Below the pieces are notes generated by a model. The model searched no databases and had not been told where the DNA came from. It was given only the letters and a program-made list of their open reading frames with translations. From assembly GCA_009859145.1 (NCBI GenBank), contig VRVR01000001.1, positions 310,001-374,000 of the forward strand: a DNA stretch of 64,000 nucleotides, written 5' to 3'. Shown piece after piece: positions 19,736 through 29,568 of the stretch. How positions within the stretch are numbered: the stretch's first letter is position 1; every line of letters begins with the position of its first letter. The DNA is from Andalucia godoyi (Eukaryota; Discoba; Jakobea; Jakobida; Andaluciidae). The position numbers were made by a program, and so were the translations under genes.

Positions 19736-20554
19736 ATGGGTGCTGTTGTTCAGTTTGATTTGGTTTCGCAACTGGTGGCTGCGCCGTCGAAATCAGTGCT
19801 GGAGGTCATTCTAACTCGAGCTCTTCATTTGTCTCTTGTGTACATTCCTTTTGCCACTCGAACAGCATTGGTCTCGTCCACGACTGTCTCCCAACCCCCT
19901 TCTCAGCCAAATTCGCTTTCCATTCCCAACCCGTCGATTGATGTTCCGGAATCGCTTGTTACTTTGCTCACATCCACTCTCTCGCTGTCGGACGCTGCAT
20001 CATCTCGCAGACTCTGGACACAGCTGGCGCTTTTGATGGCTGCATCTCTCCAAATAGCCCTGACAAGCTCGACGGTTTCGCAAAAAGAGCTTTCGGATCC
20101 AATCCGGAAATTCCTTGTCTTGCACATGGAAAGGGAAAAGAAACTGGATCAGGACCAGGAAGCTCTCGCTGTGCTTGCGTCGTCGATTGCAGCACGTGTG
20201 GTCGTGAAGTTTGTCTCTTCTGCACCGTCGCTCATCTCTGGAGGATCATCTGGCCAGCCTGGCGGTCTCCGCGGCGCTCTTGTCAGTGCTGTGCCAAGAA
20301 CCGTGGATGCACGAGTTCAGACCCTGGCCAATGGCTCCGGGGCGATCATCGAATTCCTCGTAAGCGAAATCCAGGGCACATACGACAACCCATCGTTTGC
20401 TTGCCTACAACACCAGCAGCACCAGCAACTACAACAACAACAAATGCCAAGGAAAAGAGTCATTTCGGCATCGCTCGATCCGAGCCAAGTTTCGTATCTT
20501 GTGGACGGCCTTGGAAAAATACGATCCATGCTTTCTGCCCTCTCAGACGCATGA
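19736..20554 (+). CDS. Unrecognised protein
   Basis: 272 residues from the ATG at 19736 (MGAVVQFDLVSQLV). I do not recognise a family. It is mostly helical and Ala/Leu/Ser-rich. A Pro/Ser patch lies near residues 50-75 and a Gln-rich stretch (20410-20445) near the C-terminus, just before a conserved-looking end (VSYLVDGLGKIRSMLSAL). No signal peptide or convincing membrane helix is present, although LVRD/LVYIP segments are hydrophobic. The neighbours are divergent or convergent and give no clue. The clean 3-base periodicity and length support a real gene. Confidence 0.6.
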   Translation: MGAVVQFDLVSQLVAAPSKSVLEVILTRALHLSLVYIPFATRTALVSSTTVSQPPSQPNSLSIPNPSIDVPESLVTLLTSTLSLSDAASSRRLWTQLALLMAASLQIALTSSTVSQKELSDPIRKFLVLHMEREKKLDQDQEALAVLASSIAARVVVKFVSSAPSLISGGSSGQPGGLRGALVSAVPRTVDARVQTLANGSGAIIEFLVSEIQGTYDNPSFACLQHQQHQQLQQQQMPRKRVISASLDPSQVSYLVDGLGKIRSMLSALSDA

Positions 20555-20681
20555 TCTGTCACGCCACTCTTTATTTTAAATAATTTTTACCAATTTTCCC
20601 CCTTTCCTCCATCTCCTGGACATAAACGTCAATAAAGCGAATACCCTTTGCTCTGTCGATGTCCGCTCGTCTCTGTCTTTG

Positions 20682-20696
20682 TTCCTCCTCCTCCTC

Positions 20697-20738
<42 letters not shown>
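20682..20738. repeat. (CTC)n(CTA)n trinucleotide repeat
   Basis: CTC triplets change into a long run of CTA triplets in the short convergent spacer between two genes. Confidence 0.95.
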
Positions 20739-20833
20739 TTGCTAGTTCGGCTTGGATTGACGGGTTAAAGAAGAATTAATTTTTAAAAACCAATCAAGGA
20801 GCAAACAGGGGGAATCTACACGCGGATCTGCCG

Positions 20834-21721
20834 CTACTCGAGATGAAGCAATGAGGACCGCATGTCTTCGGAAAGCTCGGCAAGACGGTCCAAGCAAGCA
20901 ACGTACGCTTGCTGGGCAGCTTCCCATTGCCGATTCTCTCGATTCTCCTGGTCGACAGCCTCATCCGAGAAAACGCTGTGGCCGTCCACATCATGCGCGT
21001 GCTCAGGATCGTGACAGTTGCATTTTCGTTCGCGGTCAACAAGTTGCTTCCGCCGCAACCGAAGCGCAACAGCGAGTCGCTGCTGCATCATCTGGATCGT
21101 CGTTTGCAAGTGCTCTAGCTCTGCCTGCTGGAGTTGTTCAATCCATTCGCACACTATCAACACCCAAACCACCAACAACAACGACATAAGTCCGCACACG
21201 TACATTTGATGACGATGACGAAGATGAAGAAAAAGATGAAGAAGATGAAGAAGATGAAGAAGATAATGAATGAGAAGGCGCATACGTTCAGGGTCTGTAT
21301 TGGAATTGTTAGCAGCAATGGATCGGATGTCTATGGAAATGCTGTTCAGCGATGCAGTGACGGACCGAAGCAGACTTGGAAAGCCATTCATCAGCGATTC
21401 CAATTTCTGCTTATTTCTTGCTGAATCCACGGGCTCTGAACCTTGATCCGAGGATGTGGATGTGGATGGATCGATCTGTAAAGACTCGAGAACCCTCAAG
21501 AGAATCTCGGACTCGGACTTGGCCTCGGACATCAGCATCGCTTCTTCAGTCTCGCTTCTCGTGTCGGTCCGTGTGTCGGCCTGTGTCCGCGTAGCCGATT
21601 CCGAGGGTTCCGTGGCTTCCTGAACGCACTCTGCCACAAGTGATCTGAATGCATCGTTCCAATTTCTATACAAAAGCACGCGTTCATCGTGCAGCTCCAT
21701 CAACCGGCGTCTAGAATCCAT
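20834..21721 (-). CDS. Coiled-coil protein with one intron
   Basis: The start is the ATG at 21721 (MDSRRRLMELHDER). Exon 1 is 21721-21286. The proposed intron is 21285-21154 (GTATGC...TAG, 132 bp), which holds most of a CAT/CTT repeat. Exon 2 is 21153-20834. The splice keeps frame (phase 1) and gives 251 residues: ...TDPE then CEWIEQLQQAELEHLQ. Without splicing the frame is open but reads a hydrophobic Leu/His stretch produced by the repeat. The protein is acidic in the middle (Ser/Thr/Glu) and has amphipathic helices at both ends. No known domain was recognised. Confidence 0.5.
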   Translation of the reverse strand: MDSRRRLMELHDERVLLYRNWNDAFRSLVAECVQEATEPSESATRTQADTRTDTRSETEEAMLMSEAKSESEILLRVLESLQIDPSTSTSSDQGSEPVDSARNKQKLESLMNGFPSLLRSVTASLNSISIDIRSIAANNSNTDPERMRLLIHYLLHLLHLLHLFLHLRHRHQMYVCGLMSLLLVVWVLIVCEWIEQLQQAELEHLQTTIQMMQQRLAVALRLRRKQLVDRERKCNCHDPEHAHDVDGHSVFSDEAVDQENRENRQWEAAQQAYVACLDRLAELSEDMRSSLLHLE

Positions 21722-22414
21722 GATCTCCTTCTCTTTCTTTCTTTCTTTCGTTCGTTCGTTCGTTCTTTCTTTCTTTTGCCCCAACAGAACACTGATACCG
21801 ACACTCCTGAACGTGATCGAGAATGTGAGTGCGAGTCAATGGTCAGAAACGCAAGAAACGCAAGAAACGCAAGAAACGCAAGAAATGCAAGAAACGCAAG
21901 AAATGCAAGAGACGTACTACCACTAGAAGAATCCAGTCAGCTCCAGTTACTCATCCTGCACCAAAAAGCCAACGATGCAGAATGGCTGGGAAAACGCGGG
22001 GACTTTGGGACCTTGCCAACAACTCGACAGAGTTCAGCGTTACTCTCTCTCTCTCTCTCTCTCCGCGTGTGTGCCTCGCATCCACTTACCAAGTTCCAAT
22101 AACACGACTGTCCGTCTTTTCTCCAATAACACCACCACAAATCAAAACAAATACAAAAAACACTATTTACCTTCTTCCATCTCTTTTTTTCTCTTACTTT
22201 CGTTCCTTCTATTCGATTCTTTTTTCTTTTTTTAGGGTTCCCTTGTCTTTGCATCCTATCTGTCCTATAGCAATATATCTCGATTCTGTGGTTCCGTTGT
22301 TTTTTGGTGGAAAAATCACGTCGTCGTCGTCGTCTTCTTCTTCTTCTTCAATTTCCCGGTCGTTGCCTTTTTTTTTTCGTTGATTGAGAAGGAGCTGGAA
22401 GAAGGAGAAGAACA
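21722..22414. promoter_or_regulatory. Divergent spacer with 9-bp tandem repeat
   Basis: A 693-bp divergent region before the YABBY-like gene. It has TTTC/TTCG runs (21733-21775), a 9-bp tandem repeat (AAACGCAAG and AAATGCAAG units, 21846-21914), CT microsatellite (22043-22062) and a TTTAGGGTT telobox-like site (22231-22239). A CGT/TCT run lies at 22319-22350. The long open frames here come from the repeats. I see no gene. Confidence 0.5.
21846..21914 (+). repeat. Tandem 9-bp repeat
   Basis: About seven head-to-tail units of AAACGCAAG with two T variants. It gives spurious Asn-Ala-Arg or Lys-rich frames. Confidence 0.9.
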
Positions 22415-23434
22415 ATGGACCAAACTGCTTCTGCAAAACTTCAGCCACAACCGCCTCAGTCGCAGTCACAGGCGCAGTCACAACCTCTGCAACCACCACA
22501 ACCACAGCAACCACAACCATCACTGCAATTGTCCACTGCGACTGTTGGTGCAACGCTGGGACCCACCGTGCAGCCTGCATCTCAAACGGCAACCTTTACT
22601 TCGGACCATGTGTCATCAATCTTTTCGAGCGTGCACTCGTCGACTCGCACGGCGCCAAGCATCGGACTTGGGGTGAAGCGCCTTGCAGAAAGCGGGCCAC
22701 CGTCGACACTTGAGGGCCAAGTCGAGCTTCTCTCGCAGATTGTGCAGTACCAGTCGCTGAAAATCCGTCGGCTTGAGCACGCTGTTTCTCGAATTGAAGC
22801 GGTGCTTCCGGACTGGAAACGGCTTGGCGATCTAGACACAGTCCGCGAACGCGTCCGAATGGAAGAAGATGAACTCGATGTGATCCACGAACTTGTTGAT
22901 TTGGATGCTCGGAAGAAGAAGGAGTCTGTACGACAAACACTCATTGCTTCGCTTGTTGGGATGTCCAACAACCTTCCTGGGTCGTCAATCGTGAATGCAT
23001 TTGCAGAAGCGGTCCACAGTGACAAACTTGCTGGGTTTGCACAGACGGCTGCACATCTTGCCAATGCCAGCGCTGATTCTACAAAGAAGAAGCAGACGCT
23101 TTACCAGGCGTTCATGAGCGTCGAGATTCCAAGAATCAAGAACGAGCATCCAGATATTCCACAGAAGGAGGCTTTCAAGATCGCAGCAAACAACTGGGCG
23201 AAGCATCCAGATAACCCGAAGTCGGTCTCGGTGACAGTCGCTCACGGAGACTTGGCCGGCATGCCTCCACCGTCCTATGCACCGCAGCCCATACTGATCA
23301 GCACTGCGGCAAGGAATGGGATTTCTCCGGAATCCACAGACGGAGCAAGTGGACTGGAGGCTGCAGAGACGTTGACCGACGATCTTGACGACGACGCCAA
23401 CGGAACTGGCGCACGGCCAATGATCACTGGATGA
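22415..23434 (+). CDS. YABBY-like HMG-box protein
   Basis: 339 residues from the ATG at 22415. The N-terminus is Gln/Pro-rich. A coiled-coil covers about residues 100-165 (LKIRRLEHAVSRIEAVL, RMEEDELDVIHELVDLD). Near residue 229 begins an HMG-like segment, YQAFMSVEIPRIKNEHPDI then PQKEAFKIAANNWAKHP. It matches the plant YABBY domain (F-x-x-EI-x-R-I-K...PD-I-x-x-REAF...A-A-x-NW) position for position. I do not see the YABBY N-terminal C2C2 finger, so this is a relative and not a canonical YABBY. Nuclear DNA binding is inferred. The C-terminus is acidic. Confidence 0.7.
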   Translation: MDQTASAKLQPQPPQSQSQAQSQPLQPPQPQQPQPSLQLSTATVGATLGPTVQPASQTATFTSDHVSSIFSSVHSSTRTAPSIGLGVKRLAESGPPSTLEGQVELLSQIVQYQSLKIRRLEHAVSRIEAVLPDWKRLGDLDTVRERVRMEEDELDVIHELVDLDARKKKESVRQTLIASLVGMSNNLPGSSIVNAFAEAVHSDKLAGFAQTAAHLANASADSTKKKQTLYQAFMSVEIPRIKNEHPDIPQKEAFKIAANNWAKHPDNPKSVSVTVAHGDLAGMPPPSYAPQPILISTAARNGISPESTDGASGLEAAETLTDDLDDDANGTGARPMITG

Positions 23435-23616
23435 ACGCAGAAGAACGAACGATGCTTTGTTCGCTCGAACGGAAGGTGTTTTTGTTGTGCTGTTTTTCTT
23501 TAAATTAGATTTTTGTTTTCCTGTGCCTCTTTCGTTGCTGAGATTTAGGGGCGTGTGCATCATGCACAACGGAATTGTAAACGAAAATGACAACAAGATC
23601 CACATGGAGTTATCCA
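23435..23616. other. Short convergent spacer
   Basis: A 182-bp gap between the stops of the YABBY-like and CARS genes, T-rich at 23475-23520. No gene seen. Confidence 0.4.
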
Positions 23617-25476
23617 TCAACGGGAATTCGTTGCCTCCGTGCACCATGTCCAACGTGCAGATTCGCTGCCATCGGATTGCGCAACAGTGTCACGAACCAT
23701 TACGTGCAACTTTGAGGCCAGGACTTCGTCACGAATATGGTCGCACGCTGACAGCAGCGCTTTCTCGACATCGAATGGCGGATCCTCTCCCTTTGCAAGC
23801 TTCTTTTTTCGCGCCATTGAATCTTTTGCTAAAGTTCGGATCAAACTGCGGAATTCCACGAGCGCATCGATGGACGTCTCAACCGAATGAAAGGACTCGG
23901 AGGGTTGCGGCTGTCGAGAAGCGGCAGTGGCGAATCCCAGAGACACAAATCCAAGAGTGTCCTGCAAAACAGACTGTGCATAATTGGCGATCGTCGACAC
24001 AGCATAGACGTCGCGCACCTGAAATGTACTGGATGACATAAAGTGCTTGCACTCGGACACCAGGTCTTGAACTGCGTCCACAGCGCCACGGGTATGGAAG
24101 TTGTCACACAGAGCTGCATGCAGCTTTTGCTGCGACTGGCCCCAACACTCAAACAGGTCATTTAGTTGTGCACGACGAGTACTATTCGTGGAGAACGACG
24201 ACGATGGTTCCGGAAAACCTGCGCTAGGCCCGCCGTGCGGCAACGAACCAGATCGTCCCCACTTCGCAACCAGGTCGCGAGCCTCACCGAAGAAACTGGT
24301 CAACGAACGAACGCGAGTGGACGCCTCGACCATAGACCCACCAGAACCGCTCGCATCATACATCAGTGATCCTTCATATCGATGGAGCGCACAGAGCATG
24401 CGAAACTCGTCGGCAGAATATTCACGCAATATATCCTCAATTGTGATGAAATTCTTCAAAGATTTTGACATTTTTCGTCCCTGAATGTACAGGTGGCCAG
24501 TATGAATAAACGTTGAGCACCATTCGGATGCAGGGTCACTGTTGTCATGACCATCTGAATTCGAATTCACACCACCACCACTACCATCACCACCCTTACT
24601 ACTACTACTACTACTACTACTTGTTGCAGCAACGCTAGTTGTGGGCGACTGAGTACAGACTGACGAACAGCATTGCAAATGAGCCTCCGACTGTGCAATC
24701 TCATTTTCATGATGCGGAAACTTGAGATCGACACCTCCCGCATGCACATCCAGATGATCTCCAAAAAAGGAATTAGTCATCGCCGAGCACTCTATGTGCC
24801 ACCCAGGCCTCCCAGGACCCCACGGACTGTCCCACACCGGCGAACCTGCCGAAGCAGATGGTTTGTCCCGGAATTTCCATAGTGCAAAGTCGCGCACAGA
24901 CCGCTTCGCAAGCGCACTGCTCGGCCCTCCTTGTACTGCGTCTTCCGAAGTGTCCACTTCCGAAGCGGAAGACAGTCGTCCGCCGTACTTGCCGTAGGCT
25001 GTGGTGTCAAAATACACACCGGTGCTATTGACATACGCCAAGTCATGCTGGACAAGAGTCTCGATGAATTGAAGTATTGACTGGAGATGGTCCGAAACCC
25101 GCAGAAATGAAACCGGTTTGGCCACATTCAGCCGCGACATGTCTCGCAGGAACGCTTCTTCGTATTGATTGGCGACATCCATAAAAGACACATTACGGTC
25201 CGTGGCCTTCTGGATAATCTTGTCGTCCACATTCGTGATTCCCATAGCATGCACAACAGGTACCTTGAAGTAGTTTGTGATAATTCTGTGGATCATATCT
25301 ACCGAAACATATGTCCGTGCATGTCCTAGATGGGCTGCATCATACACAGTCGGGCCACACGTGTACCAAGTAAGGAAATTTGGATTCCGCAATCTTAACG
25401 GCTCCTTTGCACTCGTCAAAGAGTTCAAAACACGCAATGTGGAAAGCGTGTGGTAACATCTCCTGCAATTCATCAT
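23617..25476 (-). CDS. CARS: Cysteinyl-tRNA synthetase
   Basis: 619 residues from the ATG at 25476. Class I motifs are clear: the zinc-binding N-terminal WYTCGPTVYD; the HIGH equivalent HLGHARTY; the second zinc-site region WHIECSAM with GGVDLKFPHHENE; and KMSKSLKNF. The first 30 residues (MMNCRRCYHTLSTLR...) could be a mitochondrial presequence, so the enzyme may serve the organelle or both compartments. A low-complexity Ser/Gly/Asn insert lies at about 24530-24640, before the KMSKS loop. The enzyme charges tRNA-Cys. One exon, intact. Confidence 0.95.
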   Translation of the reverse strand: MMNCRRCYHTLSTLRVLNSLTSAKEPLRLRNPNFLTWYTCGPTVYDAAHLGHARTYVSVDMIHRIITNYFKVPVVHAMGITNVDDKIIQKATDRNVSFMDVANQYEEAFLRDMSRLNVAKPVSFLRVSDHLQSILQFIETLVQHDLAYVNSTGVYFDTTAYGKYGGRLSSASEVDTSEDAVQGGPSSALAKRSVRDFALWKFRDKPSASAGSPVWDSPWGPGRPGWHIECSAMTNSFFGDHLDVHAGGVDLKFPHHENEIAQSEAHLQCCSSVCTQSPTTSVAATSSSSSSSSKGGDGSGGGVNSNSDGHDNSDPASEWCSTFIHTGHLYIQGRKMSKSLKNFITIEDILREYSADEFRMLCALHRYEGSLMYDASGSGGSMVEASTRVRSLTSFFGEARDLVAKWGRSGSLPHGGPSAGFPEPSSSFSTNSTRRAQLNDLFECWGQSQQKLHAALCDNFHTRGAVDAVQDLVSECKHFMSSSTFQVRDVYAVSTIANYAQSVLQDTLGFVSLGFATAASRQPQPSESFHSVETSIDALVEFRSLIRTLAKDSMARKKKLAKGEDPPFDVEKALLSACDHIRDEVLASKLHVMVRDTVAQSDGSESARWTWCTEATNSR

Positions 25477-26173
25477 GCAGTCACACGTGATAACACTTTT
25501 CCAAGAGACCTCCGTCTATCGTCTCCAATCCAATCTCAAGAAAACGAAGAAGAAGAAGAAGCAGGAGAAGAAAATTGAGGGGCAAGCAAGCGTGCCTTGA
25601 TATCCACCGTAATGCAGCCATACGCCGTTTACCCTACTTTGCCCCACTCACCCAGATTATTCAGACAATGCCATTCCGATCGACTTTTTCCATGCACACC
25701 AGTCCATCGCCATTCCGATGTCCCACGTCCTGCCTGGCACACATCGCACTCGGTTCCGATGCAAGACTGCACGGGGATGGTCAGCAGTGATTCGTCATGG
25801 CTAGTGTACAATAAAGGCGAGAAAGCTGAGCCGACCAAAGTCGATATTTTAGGCGAAAACGAGGTTGCGTGAAAATCGACTTGGGCCCTAGCAGAAAGCA
25901 ATGGTATGCCTATTGTTTACAGGGGCTGAAAGAGGCAACGGCATCCTGAAAGCCGAAAGACGACAAGCACCGTGCACCTACGGAGCAGATGAACGTTCAA
26001 CTCAGACTGCAGAAAGGCGGCCCGGATGCCGGTTGCGAGGGAGGAAACTCCGGGAACAGCCGGGGGAAAAAAACTTTAAAAAACTACGCGAGTCTTCCTT
26101 GCCATGAGACGGAGGAATCAGCGATCATCGTGACAATACTTCAAACGGAAATGTGGCATTTGGATTTTCGGGG
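25477..26173. other. 697-bp spacer, no gene recognised
   Basis: This lies between the start of CARS and the stop of the POT transporter on the same strand, so the CARS promoter must be here. GAA repeats occur at 25543-25565. The part at 25900-26070 is GC-richer with several GAAAG and GGAGGAAACTCC-type motifs and could be a structured RNA, but no family could be confirmed. Confidence 0.35.
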
Positions 26174-27736
26174 TCAGTCAACATTGAGTTCATCGCCATT
26201 GTTCAACGGTTCGTTTTCCAGAGAGTCCATCTCAACTTCATTCTCCGTCCGCTTCCCGGCGGGCATGAACTTGGACAGCACGGATTTTCCGAGATACCAG
26301 CGAGCAAGCACCAAGAACAAACACGCAACGAGAAACATCATGATGGCATAAAAGAAGAACTCTACGGCATGCTTTCCCTCAAACACACTCGATCCGGCAA
26401 ACGCTACTAGCAACATGTTTCCGATCGCTACGTACAAAAGCCACATGGCAGACATAACTGATTTCATGATGGTAGGAGCCTCACTGTACGAAAACTCCAG
26501 ACCCGAAACTGAAACCAGGATTTCAGACATTGTCAGGACAAACCATTGTGGAATCTGCCACATGATGTTGACATTGCCATGCCCATCCGAGTCAATCTTG
26601 ACCTGCAAAAGGCCGCCAATCACAAAGGACACAACGGCGAGGAACATGCCAACTGCCATTCTGTTCAGTGGCAGTAACTTCATTCCTCTTTTGCGCAAGA
26701 ACGGGTAAATGATGTAGTCCACAATGGGCACAAAGACCAAGATGAAAAACGGATTCAGCAGCGGGACCTGGTCGGCAGTGACCGAAACAGATCCCAAGCT
26801 CAAGTCCATCTCCAGTGCTTGAAGAACAAAAAGAGAAGAGGAGGAATCATAAACCATCCAGTAGCAGATTGTGGTGCAAAGAACTGCAGAGACATCGAAA
26901 CAAGTGCGCACTGCACTGATCAAGTCGTCAGAGAACTTGTCTTGCGCGTAGTCGAGCCAGTGTTTGCGAGAAACAGCGGAATTTGAGGAGGAAGCAGCAG
27001 AAGAACCGGACCGGAACGCCTTCCATCGCTGCACAATGGCATATCTTACAAGGGCGACAACGTTCAAAAGAATTGAACCACTTGGAGGCGCCATCACGTA
27101 CTTGCGCTTACCGGAATAGAAAATCGAGATCGAAACTGTGAGCAGAAGGACAGGAAAGAAGAATGCTGCCGCATAGCTTGCGTTTTCACGAATCAACGGA
27201 GTCACAAACATCGAAACCGTAGAGCCAAAGTTGATGGAAGCATAGAAGAACAAGAAGAAACGCTCGAGAAGCACAGTCTGCGAGCTATCAAACTGATCGG
27301 CACCCATAGCACTCACACACGGTTTGATGCCACCAGTGCCGATAGCAATCAACAGAAGACCAAGCATGCACCCCCACCAATGCGGAGGGTTACCTGTGAT
27401 TCCCGGAATTGCAGTGAACGCCAAGGTAAAAGAACCCACGAGGTACACAATGGAAAGACGGAAAATCGTGTAGAATTTGCCCCACTTTGCATCCGAAATG
27501 ATACCTCCCGGAATAGCAGACAGGTAGGCAATCGCAATGAAACCGTGATATATGGACATTGCTTGCTCCTGACCAAACCCAAGCGAATCAATCAGATAAA
27601 GAAGCAAGATGGCTCGCAGCGCATAATAGCATGCTCGTTCGCAGATCTCCATTGAGAAAATGTAATAAATCTGGGAAGGCATTTTGCCATCCGAAGAAGG
27701 AACAGGTTCTGCTGCCTCGGAGCCTTCCTGCGTCAT
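26174..27736 (-). CDS. POT/PTR2-family proton-coupled peptide transporter
   Basis: 520 residues from the ATG at 27736 (MTQEGSEAAEPV). About twelve membrane helices are seen. The POT family signs are the E-x-x-E/R-x-x-Y/Y motif in helix 1 (FSMEICERACYYALRAI), the PTR signature around GGIISDAKWGKFYTI, and GGIKPCVSAMGADQF, which matches the second family signature. POT proteins import di- and tripeptides or nitrate with protons. A long loop with a Ser run lies in the middle. The C-terminus is acidic and polar. One exon. Confidence 0.92.
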   Translation of the reverse strand: MTQEGSEAAEPVPSSDGKMPSQIYYIFSMEICERACYYALRAILLLYLIDSLGFGQEQAMSIYHGFIAIAYLSAIPGGIISDAKWGKFYTIFRLSIVYLVGSFTLAFTAIPGITGNPPHWWGCMLGLLLIAIGTGGIKPCVSAMGADQFDSSQTVLLERFFLFFYASINFGSTVSMFVTPLIRENASYAAAFFFPVLLLTVSISIFYSGKRKYVMAPPSGSILLNVVALVRYAIVQRWKAFRSGSSAASSSNSAVSRKHWLDYAQDKFSDDLISAVRTCFDVSAVLCTTICYWMVYDSSSSLFVLQALEMDLSLGSVSVTADQVPLLNPFFILVFVPIVDYIIYPFLRKRGMKLLPLNRMAVGMFLAVVSFVIGGLLQVKIDSDGHGNVNIMWQIPQWFVLTMSEILVSVSGLEFSYSEAPTIMKSVMSAMWLLYVAIGNMLLVAFAGSSVFEGKHAVEFFFYAIMMFLVACLFLVLARWYLGKSVLSKFMPAGKRTENEVEMDSLENEPLNNGDELNVD

Positions 27737-28086
27737 TTCCAACAACCAACAACAGCAAGAAGAGGAAGGGGAGGGGAGGGGGGAATTAACAAATAAAATC
27801 AATCAAACAATCCAATCCGTGTTCCCTCAACGAAGAACAGTGCACGAATGAAGAATAAAGACATCATGAAAAAGCACTTGCTGAGAGGCAAAGAGGAAAC
27901 CCAAAAGTGCTAAGCCCTCTCCAGTTGGGGAAAGACTGGTCTCGAGCCTTTCAGCATTCAATAGCAAATCGCAATGATTGGTGCTCTTTTGTGCCGTTTT
28001 TACAGTAGGTGGGCATCTCGAGATTCTGTTTGCACGTCTACAGCGTACACAAACCGCGGATAACCACCGCTGATCACCCATTAACA
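27737..28086. other. Spacer upstream of POT gene
   Basis: This is the promoter side of the POT transporter. No conserved frame seen. A short CT/GG-rich stretch is present at 27755-27785. Confidence 0.35.
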
Positions 28087-28513
28087 ATGCTGCAGCCCAA
28101 CAACATGCATAATGCAACGCGGCGGCGTGTGTATAGGGATTTCCTGATCAAAATGGGGGCGAAACGAATCGGGCATCGTGTGACGGAGTTGCTTAAGATA
28201 ACAGACGCATGCGCATGGGCGCGTGGCAGTGTTTTTGTTTTTACGTGCGCTTTGGATTGCTTCATCATATCGCAATAAGTGGCAGCGGTATGTAGACGCC
28301 TACACTCAAACTTGGAACGCGCTGATTCCGGATAAGGGCACGACCGCGTCTTCGTTATCTGAGCTCCAATCCGGAAATCGCACAGAAGAAATTCTTCACA
28401 ATAAAACAACAAACCAGCAAATACAGATCCCAAAAGACAAACCGCACACATCCGACGCAGAAGAGGAGCCTCTCGGATCACGCTACAAGCGTACTCGGAT
28501 CGGTCTTCCATGA
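28087..28513 (+). CDS. Possible small two-exon gene, unrecognised
   Basis: An ATG at 28087 opens MLQPNNMHNATRRRVYRDFLIKMG..., which would splice (about 28230 to 28279) to WQRYVDAYTQTWNAL and end at 28513. The second part looks protein-like (polar, acidic tail ending RIGLP). The final 31 bp overlap the Derlin coding end on the other strand. The splice site is not convincing and no domain is recognised (the VYRDFL element only faintly recalls LYR proteins). It is recorded as a weak candidate. Confidence 0.22.
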
Positions 28514-29166
28514 GCATCCTGCAGAGGCGGTCTGTCTTGTCCAAAGAGCCTCTTGATGAAGCGCGGAGTGCGCAATACATTGTGACCCGTTAGCAATGGA
28601 TAAATGTCCGTGAAATAGTAATAAATGTGTCCTATAAAGATGCCAAGCAAGTCCACGATGCCGTTCTCAATCCCGCCAAACAAGATCGAAACACTGAGCA
28701 GAACCCACGGAAGATACGGTGCTGAGAAAGTGAACACGCCCCAGAACGCCATTTGCGCCATTGGATTCTTTCGAGACCATATGTACAAACCCATAAACAC
28801 CAGCGGAAACGAAAGAAACACCATGTACGGAAGAAAAGGGGCTAGAATGAGCAGCATGGTCGACCCAAATAGTAGCATCATGAAGAAATCCGCCGAGTTC
28901 CGATGGAAGTGGTCTTCCTCTAATCTGTTAAAATACAGATAAATGAAGTGCATGTGAAACAGAAAATTAATTCCTAGATTCTGAAAATAGAAAAAGTTGG
29001 TGAATATTCGCCACCATTCGTGTTTGTTCCGAATTGCACTGATGTTCAGCGACAGTCTCAGCGGATTGATGACTTCCAAGGTGCATAGAACACTCACAAC
29101 GAAACATGCAGTCATGTAAAACCGAGTCACTGGCGGGATCGCCTTGTACCACTGTTCAAACGTCAT
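28483..29166 (-). CDS. Derlin (Der1-like ER membrane protein)
   Basis: 227 residues from the ATG at 29166 (MTFEQWYKAIPPVTRF). Derlin features are visible: the start FEQWYxxIPPVTR, the WR motif (WWRIFTNFFYF), and the rhomboid-like region HMHFIYLYFNRLEEDHF, LLFGSTMLLILAPF. The GxxxG-type element lies in FIGHIYYYFTDIYPL. Derlins are inactive rhomboid relatives that thin the ER membrane and help retrotranslocate misfolded proteins (ERAD), often with p97. The C-terminus is short and basic, with no SHP box (F-x-G-x-G) that I can see. One exon. Confidence 0.95.
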   Translation of the reverse strand: MTFEQWYKAIPPVTRFYMTACFVVSVLCTLEVINPLRLSLNISAIRNKHEWWRIFTNFFYFQNLGINFLFHMHFIYLYFNRLEEDHFHRNSADFFMMLLFGSTMLLILAPFLPYMVFLSFPLVFMGLYIWSRKNPMAQMAFWGVFTFSAPYLPWVLLSVSILFGGIENGIVDLLGIFIGHIYYYFTDIYPLLTGHNVLRTPRFIKRLFGQDRPPLQDAHGRPIRVRL

Positions 29167-29568
29167 TCTTGCAAAATCGATTAAGAAAACTCCAACCCTG
29201 CAGAACAAAGCCGAAGAAGGGAGATAATATAGTTACAAAAACACAGACCCAAAGAAGAAGGGAAAAGAAGGGAAAAGAAAAAGAACTGGAAAAAAGAACT
29301 GGGAAAAGGGGGGGTCCTGAACTAACAAGAGAGGTACGAGAACGAGAGTAGTGAGTGCTTGAACACGCTATGTACCGTACGACTGAAGCCGCTGGACGGA
29401 TGCTGGTAACGAGACGTCACAATGATATGAAAACGGAGAACGAAATTCCAGAACTCCAAACGAATCAATGAAAAGAAGAAGGAAAGGAAAAAAGGACAAG
29501 GAAGCAAGAAAGACTGCAGCAAATTGATTCGCAAAGACACGTGGGACGAAGCTTCGCTACAACGGGCA
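29167..29568. other. Spacer between Derlin and cullin
   Basis: 402 bp, purine-rich at 29250-29345 and 29465-29510. It holds the Derlin promoter and cullin 3' region. No gene seen. Confidence 0.4.

Noticed and set aside
25900..26170. GGAGGAAACTCCGGGAACAGCC and repeated GAAAG motifs, like RNase P/MRP conserved region I
   Set aside because: No partner region V (ACAGAA-type) is found at a fitting distance and no closing stem is evident. It cannot be called an RNase P RNA without a covariance-model search.
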